Shown here: positions 1 to 7,898 of the stretch, in pieces | Position numbering within the stretch: position 1 is the first letter of the stretch | Layout: each line of letters begins with the position of its first letter | Source: Azonexaceae bacterium | Lineage (GTDB): Bacteria; Pseudomonadota; Gammaproteobacteria; Burkholderiales; Rhodocyclaceae | DNA: 13,340 nucleotides | Assembly (NCBI GenBank): GCA_009469665.1 | Contig: SSTB01000313.1 | Span: forward strand, 1-13,340 | Direction: 5' to 3' | The notes under the pieces: generated by a model | Seen by the model: the letters and a program-made list of their open reading frames with translations, nothing else | What the model was told of the DNA's origin: nothing | Databases searched by the model: none | Made by a program: the position numbers and the translations under genes

Positions 1-995
1 ATGGGACGGACGATGACGCCTTGCCGCAGCAGCCTCTGGTTGATACCGGCACCGTCGCCGGCCCTGAAGGTGACGAAATTGCCGTGGGAGGGAATGTGTT
101 CCAAGCCCAGGCGCTTCAAGCCGGCGACGATCTGCTCCATGCCGCGGCGGTTGAGTTCATAGCTGTCGGCGACGAAAAGATGGTCGTCGAGGGCAGCGAT
201 GGCAGCCGCCAGGGCCAGGTTGTTGACGTTGAAGGGCTGGCGCACGCGGTTCAAGAGATCCGCCACTTCCGGCGCTGCCAAGGCGTAGCCCACGCGCAGG
301 CCGGCCAGACCGTAGATTTTGGAAAACGTACGAGTGACGACCAGGTTGGGGAACTCGGCGATCCAGGCCGCCGCATCGGCGCGCTCAGCCGGCGGCAGGT
401 ATTCGTTGTAGGCCTCGTCGAGGACCACCACCACGTCCTTGGGCAGGGTCTCCAGGAAAGCGCGCACTTCCGCATAGGGCAAAAAATTGCCGGTAGGGTT
501 GTTGGGATTGGCGATCCAGACGACGCGCGTATCCGGCCGGATCGCGGCAGCCATGGCGGCAAGGTCGTGGCCGTAGTTGCGGGCAGGAACAACGATCAAC
601 TCTGCCCCCACCGAAAGGGTCGCCAGGGGATATACCGCGAAAGCATGCTGGGCGAAGACCGCCGACCGCCCCGGCGCCAGGAAGGTCCGGGCGACCAGGT
701 CCAGCACGTCATTGGACCCGTTGCCCAGCACTACCTGCTCAGTGGCGACACCGCAGCGCTCGGCCAGCGCCTTGATGAGGTCGAACTGATCCGGGTAGCG
801 CTGAATGCCGGAGATGGCTGCTTCCACGGCCTGACGCGCCTTGGGACTCATTCCCAGGGGGTTTTCGTTTGAGGCCAGCTTGACGATGCGCTCCACCGGA
901 ATGTTCATTTCCCGGGCCAGGGCGGTGACCGGCTTGCCCGGCTGATAGGGGGAGATGGCGCGGATGTAGGGGAGCGATTGATCGGCTAGAGACAT
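1..995 (-). CDS. hisC: Histidinol-phosphate aminotransferase (HisC2-like), C-terminus cut by window edge
   Basis: PLP-dependent fold-type I aminotransferase that converts imidazole-acetol phosphate and glutamate to histidinol phosphate in the cytoplasm; copies beside pheA often also transaminate aromatic keto acids. Read from ATG at 995, 331 codons are present and about 25-30 C-terminal residues should lie beyond base 1 (family about 355-365). Visible signatures: ASNENPLG (41-48), the substrate/cofactor loop GNGSNDVLDL (91-100), NPNNPTGN (163-170), DEAYNEY (193-199), the Schiff-base lysine K226 in TFSKIYGLAGLRVGYA, and phosphate-binding R234. The ATG is supported by the family N-terminus (PYIRAISPYQPGKP); the Shine-Dalgarno is weak, with an AAAGGA about 15 nt upstream. 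It lies 41 nt after the DUF2442 gene and is probably the next gene of the gyrA-serC-pheA transcript. The dual histidine/aromatic role is inference from context; the family call is firm. Confidence 0.93.
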   Translation of the reverse strand, partial: MSLADQSLPYIRAISPYQPGKPVTALAREMNIPVERIVKLASNENPLGMSPKARQAVEAAISGIQRYPDQFDLIKALAERCGVATEQVVLGNGSNDVLDLVARTFLAPGRSAVFAQHAFAVYPLATLSVGAELIVVPARNYGHDLAAMAAAIRPDTRVVWIANPNNPTGNFLPYAEVRAFLETLPKDVVVVLDEAYNEYLPPAERADAAAWIAEFPNLVVTRTFSKIYGLAGLRVGYALAAPEVADLLNRVRQPFNVNNLALAAAIAALDDHLFVADSYELNRRGMEQIVAGLKRLGLEHIPSHGNFVTFRAGDGAGINQRLLRQGVIVRP

Positions 996-1036
996 GGTGC
1001 GGCGTTCGTATCCTTTGAGGTCACTCGAGCATTCCC

Positions 1037-1389
1037 TTACTTCGACGACGGCTCGCCATGGCATACCAAGAGCCCCTCCACCGGCGCGTCGAAATCATCG
1101 GCAATCCAGACCTCGCCTTCCATCGCCCCCGGCGCGGCCAAGCGGCTCCTAGCTGGGGCGGACAGGTCATACAGGGTTTCGGTGCAATGTCGATATTTCC
1201 TGGCCAGACCACGGTGCCATAGTCGACAAAGGCCCGGGCAAAGAGCGGCAACTCCTTCAGGCGCACAAAAGGTTTCTTGTCCATGTAGAGTGCCATATCG
1301 AATATACGGGTCTCGCCGTTTTCAAACTCCAGATACAGTGTGTAGTCCGGATTGGCTTTGACCTTGACGACATCCAGCAACGTTTCCAT
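1037..1389 (-). pseudogene. DUF2442 family protein with an apparent one-base deletion and an antitoxin-like C-terminal tail
   Basis: Start is ATG at 1389, chosen because an excellent Shine-Dalgarno (AGGGAGGAA) ends about 4 nt upstream; a TTG at 1404 would lie before the SD and is rejected. Residues 1-70 match DUF2442 (LLDVVKVKANPDYTLYLEFENG, then IFDM, LKELPLF, GTVVWPGNIDIAP). After codon 70 (CCG, 1182-1180) the reading frame becomes family-unlike and Arg/Trp-rich, ending at 1021 (122 aa). Reading one base back, which amounts to restoring a G between 1180 and 1179, gives ETLYDLS, the expected DUF2442 ending, and continues without a stop to TAA at 1037 (117 aa). That tail contains GEVWIADDFDAPVEGLL, which resembles the toxin-binding C-termini of Phd/VapB-type antitoxins. 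So this is either a recent frameshift mutation or a sequencing error; which one cannot be told here. Function of DUF2442 is unknown. Confidence 0.72.
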
Positions 1390-1400
1390 GGATTCCTCCC

Positions 1401-1670
1401 TCAACGCAGAGGATCAATTGGGTAGGGCTGCTCGCCGGCAACGGCAAGCTCCCGATCGGCAAACAACTCGTCCTGGTGGATTCCGATCCACGCCTGAACC
1501 AATTTCAGTTGCTTTGACGGGATATTGCCTGCCATAACCCTCCCATCCTCGATCGCGATCGAAGCCTTCTGTCCGGCATAACGGACAGGGATGTGCGGCA
1601 AATGATGACGTTCGTTGTCCTCGAACATCATGGCCACCAGGATTCCATAGAACATGCTAATCGTTGGCAT
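1401..1670 (-). CDS. DUF4160 domain-containing small protein
   Basis: An 89-residue protein matching DUF4160: N-terminal MPTISMFYGILVAMMFED, a His-rich stretch (HHLPHIPVRY, about 22-31), a strand carrying AGQKASIAIEDGRV, then PSKQLKLVQAWIGIHQDEL and a terminal IDPLR. Length and the closing helix are usual for the family. Start ATG at 1670 gives the canonical family beginning; the Shine-Dalgarno is poor. The gene lies 43 nt downstream of pheA and 11 nt upstream of the DUF2442 start; DUF4160 and DUF2442 genes commonly occur side by side in bacteria, so the pair is a known association of unknown role. The stretch looks lower in GC than pheA or hisC by eye, which hints at acquisition by transfer. 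A toxin-antitoxin-like role would be speculation; no catalytic motif is recognisable. Confidence 0.85.
   Translation of the reverse strand: MPTISMFYGILVAMMFEDNERHHLPHIPVRYAGQKASIAIEDGRVMAGNIPSKQLKLVQAWIGIHQDELFADRELAVAGEQPYPIDPLR
1549..1562. repeat. 14-bp perfect palindrome inside the DUF4160 gene
   Basis: TCGATCGCGATCGA reads identically on both strands. It lies in coding sequence for the Ser/Ala-Ile-Ala-Ile-Glu part of the DUF4160 protein, so it may be incidental. No second copy was noticed in the window. Confidence 0.5.
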
Positions 1671-1713
1671 ATCGGACTCGCGTCTCGCCTATCGAGGGGA
1701 ACAGTCTACCAGT

Positions 1714-2805
1714 TCAATACACGGCAACCGGGTAAGACCCCAGCACCTTCAGGAAGGCCGCCCGCTGGGCCAGTTCGTCCAGAGCCACCGTCAGCCGTGC
1801 GTCGTCGCGATGGCCCTCGATGTCCACGTAGAAAACGTACTGCCAGAGCGCCTGCCTGGCGGGGCGCGATTCCAGACGGGTGAGGGAAACCCCGGCGCTG
1901 GCGAAGGGCACCAGCAGGTCGTGCAGCGCGCCAGTGCGGTTGGTGGCCGACATGATGAGGGAAGTCTTGTCCCGCCCCGAGGGAGCCGCGTCGTGGCGCC
2001 CCAGGACGAGGAAGCGCGTCGTATTGTTGGGTTCGTCCTCAATACTGCGGGCTAGGATGGGGAGTCCGTAGCGATCCGCGGCCGCTGCGCCCGCGATGGC
2101 CGCCGCGCCCTCTTCCTCTGCCGCCGTCTGGGCCGCCAGGGAATTGCTGGCCATGGACACCCGGGGCACTCCGGGAAGATTGCGGTTGAGCCACTCATGG
2201 CACTGGGCCAGGGACTGAGCGTGGGAATAGACCTTGTTGACTCCGTTCAGGCTGGCACAGCGGGACATGAGGTTCTGATGGATGCGCACCACCACCTCGC
2301 CGCAGGTCTTCAGTGGCGTCGAAAAGAGCAGGTCGAGAGTACGCCCGACGGCTCCTTCGGTGGAATTTTCCACCGGCACCACGGCGTAGTCCGCATGACC
2401 GGATTCGACCTCACGGAAGACGTCGTCGATGGACGCCTGGGAAACGAGGCGTGCAGCGTGGCCGAAATGCTTGGCCGCAGCACTGCCCGTGAAGGAGCCT
2501 TCCGGACCCAGATAGGCAACCTCCAGGGGCTTTTCCAGGGACAGACAGGCGGACATGATTTCCCGGAAAAACCAGGTGATCTGCTCGTCGTCGAAGGGCC
2601 CAGAGTTCTCACCCTGAAGGCGCCGCAGCACCTGGGCTTCGCGCTCCGGCCGGTAGATGTGACCAGCTTCACCGTGCCGCGCCTTGATCTCCCCCACCTT
2701 CTGGGCGCAGCGGGCCCGCCGGTTGAGGAGCGTCAAGAGCTCGCCGTCGATGCCGTCGATCTCGGCACGGACGCCGGCCAGTTCCTTGGAAAGATCGTCG
2801 CTCAT
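1714..2805 (-). CDS. pheA: Bifunctional chorismate mutase/prephenate dehydratase (P-protein)
   Basis: Cytoplasmic enzyme that turns chorismate into prephenate and then phenylpyruvate, the committed route to phenylalanine. From ATG at 2805 it is 363 aa, normal for the fusion. Domain order: AroQ chorismate mutase about 1-90 (R13, R30, K41 and E56 in the expected helix positions), prephenate dehydratase about 94-270 (LGPEGSFT at 99-106, VPVENSTEG at 143-151, catalytic NNTTRF at 260-265), and a C-terminal ACT domain about 280-358 with GALHDLL and the phenylalanine-binding ESRP (312-315), so feedback inhibition by phenylalanine is expected. The ATG overlaps the serC stop as ATGA, indicating translational coupling; a longer in-frame extension to 3132 is merely a shadow of serC. 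A GGCGGA lies just upstream as a possible ribosome site. Confidence 0.96.
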   Translation of the reverse strand: MSDDLSKELAGVRAEIDGIDGELLTLLNRRARCAQKVGEIKARHGEAGHIYRPEREAQVLRRLQGENSGPFDDEQITWFFREIMSACLSLEKPLEVAYLGPEGSFTGSAAAKHFGHAARLVSQASIDDVFREVESGHADYAVVPVENSTEGAVGRTLDLLFSTPLKTCGEVVVRIHQNLMSRCASLNGVNKVYSHAQSLAQCHEWLNRNLPGVPRVSMASNSLAAQTAAEEEGAAAIAGAAAADRYGLPILARSIEDEPNNTTRFLVLGRHDAAPSGRDKTSLIMSATNRTGALHDLLVPFASAGVSLTRLESRPARQALWQYVFYVDIEGHRDDARLTVALDELAQRAAFLKVLGSYPVAVY

Positions 2806-3896
2806 GCGTTCCGCCGGGCGAAATCGTTCATGAAATCCACCAGCACCCGCACCCCTTCGAGGGGCATGGCGTTGTAGATGGAGGCGCGCATGCCGCCCAC
2901 CGACTTGTGGCCCTTGAGCGAAGCCAGCCCGGCCGCCTTGCTCTCGGCAAGGAAGGCGGCATCCAGGTCGGAGCGGGCGAGGACGAAGGGCACGTTCATA
3001 CGGGAGCGGCAATCGACATCGACCGGATTTTTGTAGAAACCGGCGGAATTGTCGATGCACTCGTAAAGCAGCCGCGCCTTTTCGAGGTTGATCGCCTCCA
3101 TGCCCTCCAGGCCTCCCTGAGCCTTGAGCCACTGGAAAACCAGGCCGGCGACATAGATGCCGTAGGTGGGCGGGGTGTTGAGCATTGAGACGTTCTCCGC
3201 CATCACCGCGTAATCCATCACCGTCGGGATGTTGGCTGGCGCCTGGCCGATCAGCTCGTCGCGAACTATGACCAGGGTAAGGCCGGAGGGGCCGATATTC
3301 TTCTGCGCCCCGGCGTAGATCAGGCCGTACTTGGCGACGTCCACCGGCCGAGACAGGATATGGGACGACATGTCCGCCACTAGGGGCACGCCGGTGGTCG
3401 CCAGGCGGGCATCGTGGACCTCGACGCCGTGAATGGTCTCGTTGGTGCAGAGATGAAGGTAGGCTGCCTGCGGGTCGAGGCGCACTTCCTCCGCCATCGG
3501 CAGGCGGGTGAAGCCCGTCCTTTCGGTGGAAGCGGCGCAGCGCACGGCGCCTTCCCCCATCACCTTCAGGGCTTCCTTATAGGCCTTCTTGGACCAGGAA
3601 CCGGTCACGATGTAGTCGGCGGAGCGACCGGCCAACAGGTTCATGGGGATCTGGGCGAACTGCTGGGTGGCACCGCCTTGCAGGAAGAGCACCCTGTAGT
3701 TGTCCGGAACGCCCATCAGGTCGCGCAGGTCGGCCTCGGCGCGCTCCAGGATGGACATGAATTCCTTGCCCCGGTGGCTCATTTCCATGACGCCACAACC
3801 GGCGCCGTGCCAGTCGAGCATTTGCTCCTGGGCCTGGCGCAGCACCGACTCCGGCAGCACGGCCGGACCGGCGCTGAAGTTCCAGATGCGGGCCAT
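2802..3896 (-). CDS. serC: Phosphoserine aminotransferase
   Basis: PLP enzyme converting 3-phosphohydroxypyruvate and glutamate to O-phosphoserine (serine synthesis) and acting on the analogous intermediate of pyridoxal phosphate synthesis. From ATG 3896 it is 364 aa, typical. Seen: N-terminal WNFSAGPAVLP (5-15), MSHRGKEF (39-46), GGATQQF (74-80), TNETIHGV (151-158), VADMSSHILSRP (173-184), Schiff-base lysine K199 in AGAQKNIGPSG, and the conserved C-terminal GHKSVGGMRASIYNAMP. The ATG is preferred over the GTG at 3899: TGATG makes a one-base overlap with the gyrA stop, and GGAGG sits about 8 nt upstream inside gyrA. Its last codon overlaps the pheA start. Expression is therefore expected to depend on gyrA transcription. 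Confidence 0.96.
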   Translation of the reverse strand: MARIWNFSAGPAVLPESVLRQAQEQMLDWHGAGCGVMEMSHRGKEFMSILERAEADLRDLMGVPDNYRVLFLQGGATQQFAQIPMNLLAGRSADYIVTGSWSKKAYKEALKVMGEGAVRCAASTERTGFTRLPMAEEVRLDPQAAYLHLCTNETIHGVEVHDARLATTGVPLVADMSSHILSRPVDVAKYGLIYAGAQKNIGPSGLTLVIVRDELIGQAPANIPTVMDYAVMAENVSMLNTPPTYGIYVAGLVFQWLKAQGGLEGMEAINLEKARLLYECIDNSAGFYKNPVDVDCRSRMNVPFVLARSDLDAAFLAESKAAGLASLKGHKSVGGMRASIYNAMPLEGVRVLVDFMNDFARRNA

Positions 3897-6448
3897 CACT
3901 CGCCCTCCAGCTCGCCTTCCGTTTCCACAACCTTTTCCAGGCCGGCCAGCTTCTCTCCGTCGTCCAGGGAAATCAGCGTCACACCCTGAGTGGCACGACC
4001 GAGCTCACGGATCTCAGCGACCCGGGTGCGGATCAGCACGCCGCCGGTAGTGATGAGCATGATCTCGTCCTCGTCGCCCACCAGCTTGGCTCCCACGATG
4101 GCCCCGTTGCGGGCGCTGGCAGCGATGGCCATGACCCCCTGGGTGCCGCGACCGGAGTGACGGAAATCCCCCAACTGGGTACGCTTGCCGAAGCCGTTTT
4201 CGGTGGCGACCAGCACCGTCTGCTGCTCGTTGTCCGCCACCAGCAGGGAGATCACCGCCTGCTTGGGCTGCAGCTTCATGCCGCGCACGCCCCGGGCCTG
4301 ACGGCCCATGGGACGGACATCCTCCTCGTCGAACCAGACGGCCTTGCCGCCGTTGGAAACGAGCACGATGTCGTTCTGGCCATTGGTCAGCTCGGCGCCC
4401 ACCAGGTAGTCACCCTCGTCCAGCGCCACGGCGATGATGCCGGCCTTGCGCGGGTTGGAGAAATCGGACAGCGGGGTCTTCTTGACCGTACCCATGACGG
4501 TGGCCATGAAGATGTACTTGTCGTCGACGAATTCCTTGACCGGGAGGATGGCGTTGATCTTCTCGCCCTCCTCCAGAGGAAAGAGATTGACGATGGGCTT
4601 GCCGCGGCTGGTACGGCTGCCCTGGGGCGCTTCGTAGACCTTGAGCCAGTAGCAGCGGCCCCGGTTGGAGAAGCACAGGATATAGTCGTGGGTATTGGCC
4701 ACGAACAGGTGGTCGATGAAATCCTCGTCCTTGATGGCCGCCGCCTGCTTGCCTCGGCCGCCGCGGCGCTGGGCGCGGTAGTCGGAAAGGGGCTGGGTTT
4801 TGACGTAGCCGCCGTGGGACAGGGTCACTACCATGTCCTGGGGCGTGATGAGATCCTCGATGCCCAGTTCCTGCGTGTGCAACACGATCTCGGAGCGGCG
4901 CTGGTCGCCGAACTGGTCGCGGATGGCGGTCAACTCCTCGACGATGATGGCGGTGATGCGCTCCGGGCGAGCCAGGATGTCGAGGAGGTCGGCGATCTTG
5001 TCCATGACTTCCTTGTACTCTGCGACGATCTTGTCCTGCTCCAGGCCGGTCAGGCGTTGCAGGCGCAGTTCCAGGATGGCCTGGGCCTGAGCATCCGACA
5101 AGCGGTAGCCCTGGCCGGAGAGGCCGAACTCGGGGGCCAGGCCCTCAGGGCGATAGGCGTCGGCCGCTGCCCGCTGCAGCATTTCCTCCACCAGGGCGCT
5201 GCGCCAGGTACGCCCCATCAGGCCGCGCTTGGCGTCGGCTGGGGTCGGCGCCGCCTTGATCAGGGCAATGATCTCGTCCACATTGGACAGGGCCACGGCG
5301 AGGCCTTCCAGCACATGGCCACGATCCCGGGCCTTCTTCAGTTCGAACACCGTACGCCGCGTCAACACCTCGCGCCGGTGGGCGAGGAAGCATTCCAGCA
5401 TCTGCTTCAGGTTGAGGAGCCGGGGCTGCCCATCCACCAGGGCCACCATGTTCATGCCGAAGGTGTCCTGCAACTGGGTCTGCTTGTAGAGGTTGTTGAG
5501 CACCACCTCCCCGACTTCGCCGCGCTTCAGCTCAATGACGATGCGCATGCCGGACTTGTCCGACTCATCACGAATGTCTGAAATGCCCTCGATCTTCTTT
5601 TCGTTGACCAGCTCGGCGATCTTCTCGATCAAGGTCTTCTTGTTTACCTGATAGGGAATCTCGTCCACGATCAGGGCCTGACGATCGCCCTTGCCGATAT
5701 CCTCGAAGTGGGTGCGGGCCCGCATGACGACGCGGCCACGGCCGGTCAGGTAACCCTCGCGCACGCCCATCACGCCATAGATAATGCCCGCCGTAGGGAA
5801 ATCCGGCGCCGGGATGTGCTCGATCAGATCCTCGATGCTCATCGCCGGGTTTGTCAGCAGCGCCAGACAACCGGAAATCACCTCGTTCAGGTTGTGGGGC
5901 GGGATATTGGTGGCCATGCCCACGGCGATGCCGGCGGAGCCGTTGATCAGCAGATTGGGAATGCGGGCCGGCAGGATCAGCGGCTCGTTCTCGGAGCCGT
6001 CATAGTTGGGCCCGAAATCGACGGTTTCCTTGTCGATATCCTCCAGCAGCTGGTGGCCGATCTTGGCCATGCGCACTTCGGTGTAACGCATGGCGGCGGC
6101 GTTGTCGCCATCCACCGAGCCGAAGTTGCCCTGGCCATCCACCAGCATGTAGCGCAGGGAAAAATTCTGGGCCATGCGCACGATCGTGTCATAGACCGCG
6201 GTATCGCCATGGGGGTGGTACTTACCGATCACGTCGCCGACGATACGGGCCGATTTCTTGTAAGCCTTGTTCCAGTCGTTGGAAAGCTCGTGCATGGCGA
6301 AGAGGACACGGCGATGGACCGGCTTCAGGCCGTCCCGCACGTCGGGCAGCGCCCGGCCAACGATGACGCTCATGGCGTAATCGAGGTAGGAGCGGCGCAT
6401 TTCCTCTTCGAGGCTGATCGGCAGTGTTTCTTTGGCGAATTGATCCAT
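3896..6448 (-). CDS. gyrA: DNA gyrase subunit A
   Basis: Breakage-reunion subunit of the A2B2 gyrase that introduces negative supercoils with ATP hydrolysis by GyrB. It is 850 aa, complete. Numbering matches E. coli GyrA at the active site: catalytic tyrosine Y122 in [10 protein letters not shown], and the quinolone-determining stretch [12 protein letters not shown] with threonine at 83 (serine in E. coli) and aspartate at 87. The winged-helix/tower/coiled-coil part spans about 1-520, followed by the six-bladed beta-pinwheel C-terminal domain carrying the GyrA box QRRGGRG (560-566) needed for DNA wrapping, and a short acidic tail (about 838-850) as in many proteobacterial GyrA. Start ATG 6448 gives the usual MDQFAKE beginning. 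It heads the serC-pheA transcript and is divergent from mtaD. Thr83 is a natural wild-type residue in, for example, Pseudomonas aeruginosa. Confidence 0.98.
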   Translation of the reverse strand: MDQFAKETLPISLEEEMRRSYLDYAMSVIVGRALPDVRDGLKPVHRRVLFAMHELSNDWNKAYKKSARIVGDVIGKYHPHGDTAVYDTIVRMAQNFSLRYMLVDGQGNFGSVDGDNAAAMRYTEVRMAKIGHQLLEDIDKETVDFGPNYDGSENEPLILPARIPNLLINGSAGIAVGMATNIPPHNLNEVISGCLALLTNPAMSIEDLIEHIPAPDFPTAGIIYGVMGVREGYLTGRGRVVMRARTHFEDIGKGDRQALIVDEIPYQVNKKTLIEKIAELVNEKKIEGISDIRDESDKSGMRIVIELKRGEVGEVVLNNLYKQTQLQDTFGMNMVALVDGQPRLLNLKQMLECFLAHRREVLTRRTVFELKKARDRGHVLEGLAVALSNVDEIIALIKAAPTPADAKRGLMGRTWRSALVEEMLQRAAADAYRPEGLAPEFGLSGQGYRLSDAQAQAILELRLQRLTGLEQDKIVAEYKEVMDKIADLLDILARPERITAIIVEELTAIRDQFGDQRRSEIVLHTQELGIEDLITPQDMVVTLSHGGYVKTQPLSDYRAQRRGGRGKQAAAIKDEDFIDHLFVANTHDYILCFSNRGRCYWLKVYEAPQGSRTSRGKPIVNLFPLEEGEKINAILPVKEFVDDKYIFMATVMGTVKKTPLSDFSNPRKAGIIAVALDEGDYLVGAELTNGQNDIVLVSNGGKAVWFDEEDVRPMGRQARGVRGMKLQPKQAVISLLVADNEQQTVLVATENGFGKRTQLGDFRHSGRGTQGVMAIAASARNGAIVGAKLVGDEDEIMLITTGGVLIRTRVAEIRELGRATQGVTLISLDDGEKLAGLEKVVETEGELEGE

Positions 6449-6548
6449 GTGTCTCTCGACGCGCCGTAGCCCGGCGTCGTGTTATATGGTTGATCTGGGC
6501 GGAATTTGCTAGTTTACCACGCCCCACCCCTCAAGACAGAGGCAAGCC
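6449..6548. promoter_or_regulatory. Divergent gyrA/mtaD intergenic region
   Basis: About 100 bp that must hold the promoter(s) for gyrA leftward and mtaD rightward. The only fair -10 candidate for gyrA is TATAAC on the minus strand (6486-6481), without a convincing -35 box. No strong sigma-70 pair is visible for mtaD. An AGAGGCAA Shine-Dalgarno lies just before the mtaD GTG at 6549. Exact promoters are not resolved. Confidence 0.45.
6457..6479. repeat. Inverted repeat in the gyrA leader
   Basis: Arms CGACGC (6457-6462) and GCGTCG (6474-6479) are perfectly complementary with an 11-nt spacer. The element ends 8 nt before the gyrA ATG, so in RNA a hairpin could press on the ribosome-binding region, or in DNA it could be a protein site. 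If the TATAAC -10 at 6486-6481 is used, transcription would start near 6474 and only part of the hairpin would be in the mRNA. Confidence 0.4.
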
Positions 6549-7898
6549 GTGACCCGAACCGTCGATCTGCTGATCGAATCCCGCTGGATCGCCCCTGTGG
6601 AACCCGAGGGACTGCTTGAGGACCATGCCGTTGCCATCGACTCCGGAAGAATCGTTGCCGTCCTGCCCACGAACGAAGCCCGCCGCCACTTCCGCGCGCT
6701 GGAACGGGTCGAACTGCTTGACCATCTGCTCATCCCCGGCCTGATCAACCTCCACACCCACGCCGCCATGAGCCTCCTGCGCGGCCTGGCGGACGATCTG
6801 CCCCTCATGGACTGGCTGGAAAAGCACATCTGGCCTGCCGAAGCCGCCTGCGTCTCGGCGGAGTTCGTCGCCACCGGCACGCGGTTGGCATGCGCCGAAA
6901 TGCTGGCCGGCGGAATCACCTGCTTCAACGACATGTACTTTTTTCCCGAAGCGGCTGCCCAGGCCGCAGCGGAATGCGGGATGCGTGCGGTCCAGGGCAT
7001 CACGGCCTTCGAGTTTCCCACCGCCTACGGCAGCGACGCCGACGACTACCTGGCCAAAGGACTGGCGGCCCGGGACCGTTGGCGGGACCACCCTTTGGTG
7101 CGATTCTGTCTCGCGCCCCACGCACCCTACACCGTCGCGGACCGGACCTTCGAGCGCATCGCCACCCTGGCCGCCCAACTGCAGCTTCCCATCCACTGCC
7201 ACGTGCACGAAACGCAGGCCGAGATACAGGACAGCCTCACCCGCTTCGCCTGCCGCCCCCTCGCCCGGCTCGCCTCCCTGGGCCTCCTCGGCCCTGGATT
7301 CATCGCCGTCCATGCCGTGCACCTGGAATCCGACGAAATCGCCCTCCTCGCCCGCCACGGCTGCTCGGTGGCCCATTGCCCCACCTCCAACCTCAAGCTC
7401 GCCAGCGGTATCGCGCCCCTTCCTGCGCTTCTCGCCGCCGGAGTCAATGTAGGCCTGGGCACCGACGGCGCCGCGAGCAACAATCGCCTGGATCTGTTCG
7501 CCGAAATGCGCCTGGCCGCCCTCCTCGCCAAGGGTTGCAGCGGCGACGCCTCGGCAGTCCCGGCAAGGCAGGCCCTGGCGATGGCCACCCTCAACGGTGC
7601 CCGGGCACTGGGCCTGGAGGCGGAGATCGGTTCCATAAACGCCGGCAAATGGGCCGACCTGTGCGCTGTTGACCTGTCTTCCCTCAACGCCCGCCCCTGC
7701 TTCGATCCGCTCTCCCACCTGGTTTACGTGGCCGGTCGGGAGGACGTTTCCCACGTCTGGGTGGCCGGAACCTGTTGCGTATCAGGCAAAAGATTGCTAT
7801 CCGCCCCGGCCGGCGAATTGGAAAATTCCGTCCGCCTATGGCAAAATAGGCTGGAAATCCGCCCTGGTTCGCAGGAAATGCTGCGAGAACATCCATAA
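6549..7898 (+). CDS. mtaD: 5-methylthioadenosine/S-adenosylhomocysteine deaminase (TRZ/ATZ amidohydrolase)
   Basis: Metal-dependent amidohydrolase expected to deaminate methylthioadenosine to methylthioinosine and S-adenosylhomocysteine to S-inosylhomocysteine, feeding methionine/purine salvage in the cytoplasm. It is 449 aa from a GTG start at 6549 (AGAGGCAA upstream; no better ATG), usual for the family. Metal-ligand motifs in order: HTH (69-71) in IPGLINLHTH, HVHE (218-221) where H218 and E221 match the HxxE of characterised MtaD, the VHAVHLE region (254-260), VAHCPTSN (274-281) and D306 in GTDGAASNN. In Pseudomonas the same gene lies between gyrA and ubiG, with mtnA beside it; no mtnA is seen here. 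Other TRZ/ATZ deaminases (guanine, triazine, formamidopyrimidine types) are similar in motif, so the exact substrate rests mainly on synteny and family resemblance. Confidence 0.85.
   Translation: MTRTVDLLIESRWIAPVEPEGLLEDHAVAIDSGRIVAVLPTNEARRHFRALERVELLDHLLIPGLINLHTHAAMSLLRGLADDLPLMDWLEKHIWPAEAACVSAEFVATGTRLACAEMLAGGITCFNDMYFFPEAAAQAAAECGMRAVQGITAFEFPTAYGSDADDYLAKGLAARDRWRDHPLVRFCLAPHAPYTVADRTFERIATLAAQLQLPIHCHVHETQAEIQDSLTRFACRPLARLASLGLLGPGFIAVHAVHLESDEIALLARHGCSVAHCPTSNLKLASGIAPLPALLAAGVNVGLGTDGAASNNRLDLFAEMRLAALLAKGCSGDASAVPARQALAMATLNGARALGLEAEIGSINAGKWADLCAVDLSSLNARPCFDPLSHLVYVAGREDVSHVWVAGTCCVSGKRLLSAPAGELENSVRLWQNRLEIRPGSQEMLREHP

Noticed and set aside
21..872. 283-codon plus-strand frame opposite hisC
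   Set aside because: Antisense shadow; the minus strand encodes an unmistakable aminotransferase that is simply cut by the window edge.
1174..1183. Programmed -1 ribosomal frameshift in the DUF2442 gene
   Set aside because: A -1 slip would give the family-like reading, but the site has no X XXY YYZ heptamer and no evident downstream stimulatory structure, so deletion or sequencing error is preferred.
1671..1713. Terminator or promoter between pheA and the DUF4160 gene
   Set aside because: TTGAAC and GATAGG can be spaced about 18 nt apart on the minus strand, but both boxes are poor matches and no hairpin with a T-tract is present, so nothing is called.
4157..5581. Long open frame (474 codons) on the plus strand opposite gyrA
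   Set aside because: It is fully antisense to a certain gyrA, and its translation is low-complexity His/Gln/Gly/Leu-rich with no family resemblance, as expected from high-GC third positions.
6531..7754. 407-codon minus-strand frame opposite mtaD
   Set aside because: Antisense shadow of mtaD: Gly-rich, no domain, and mtaD carries all its metal motifs on the plus strand.
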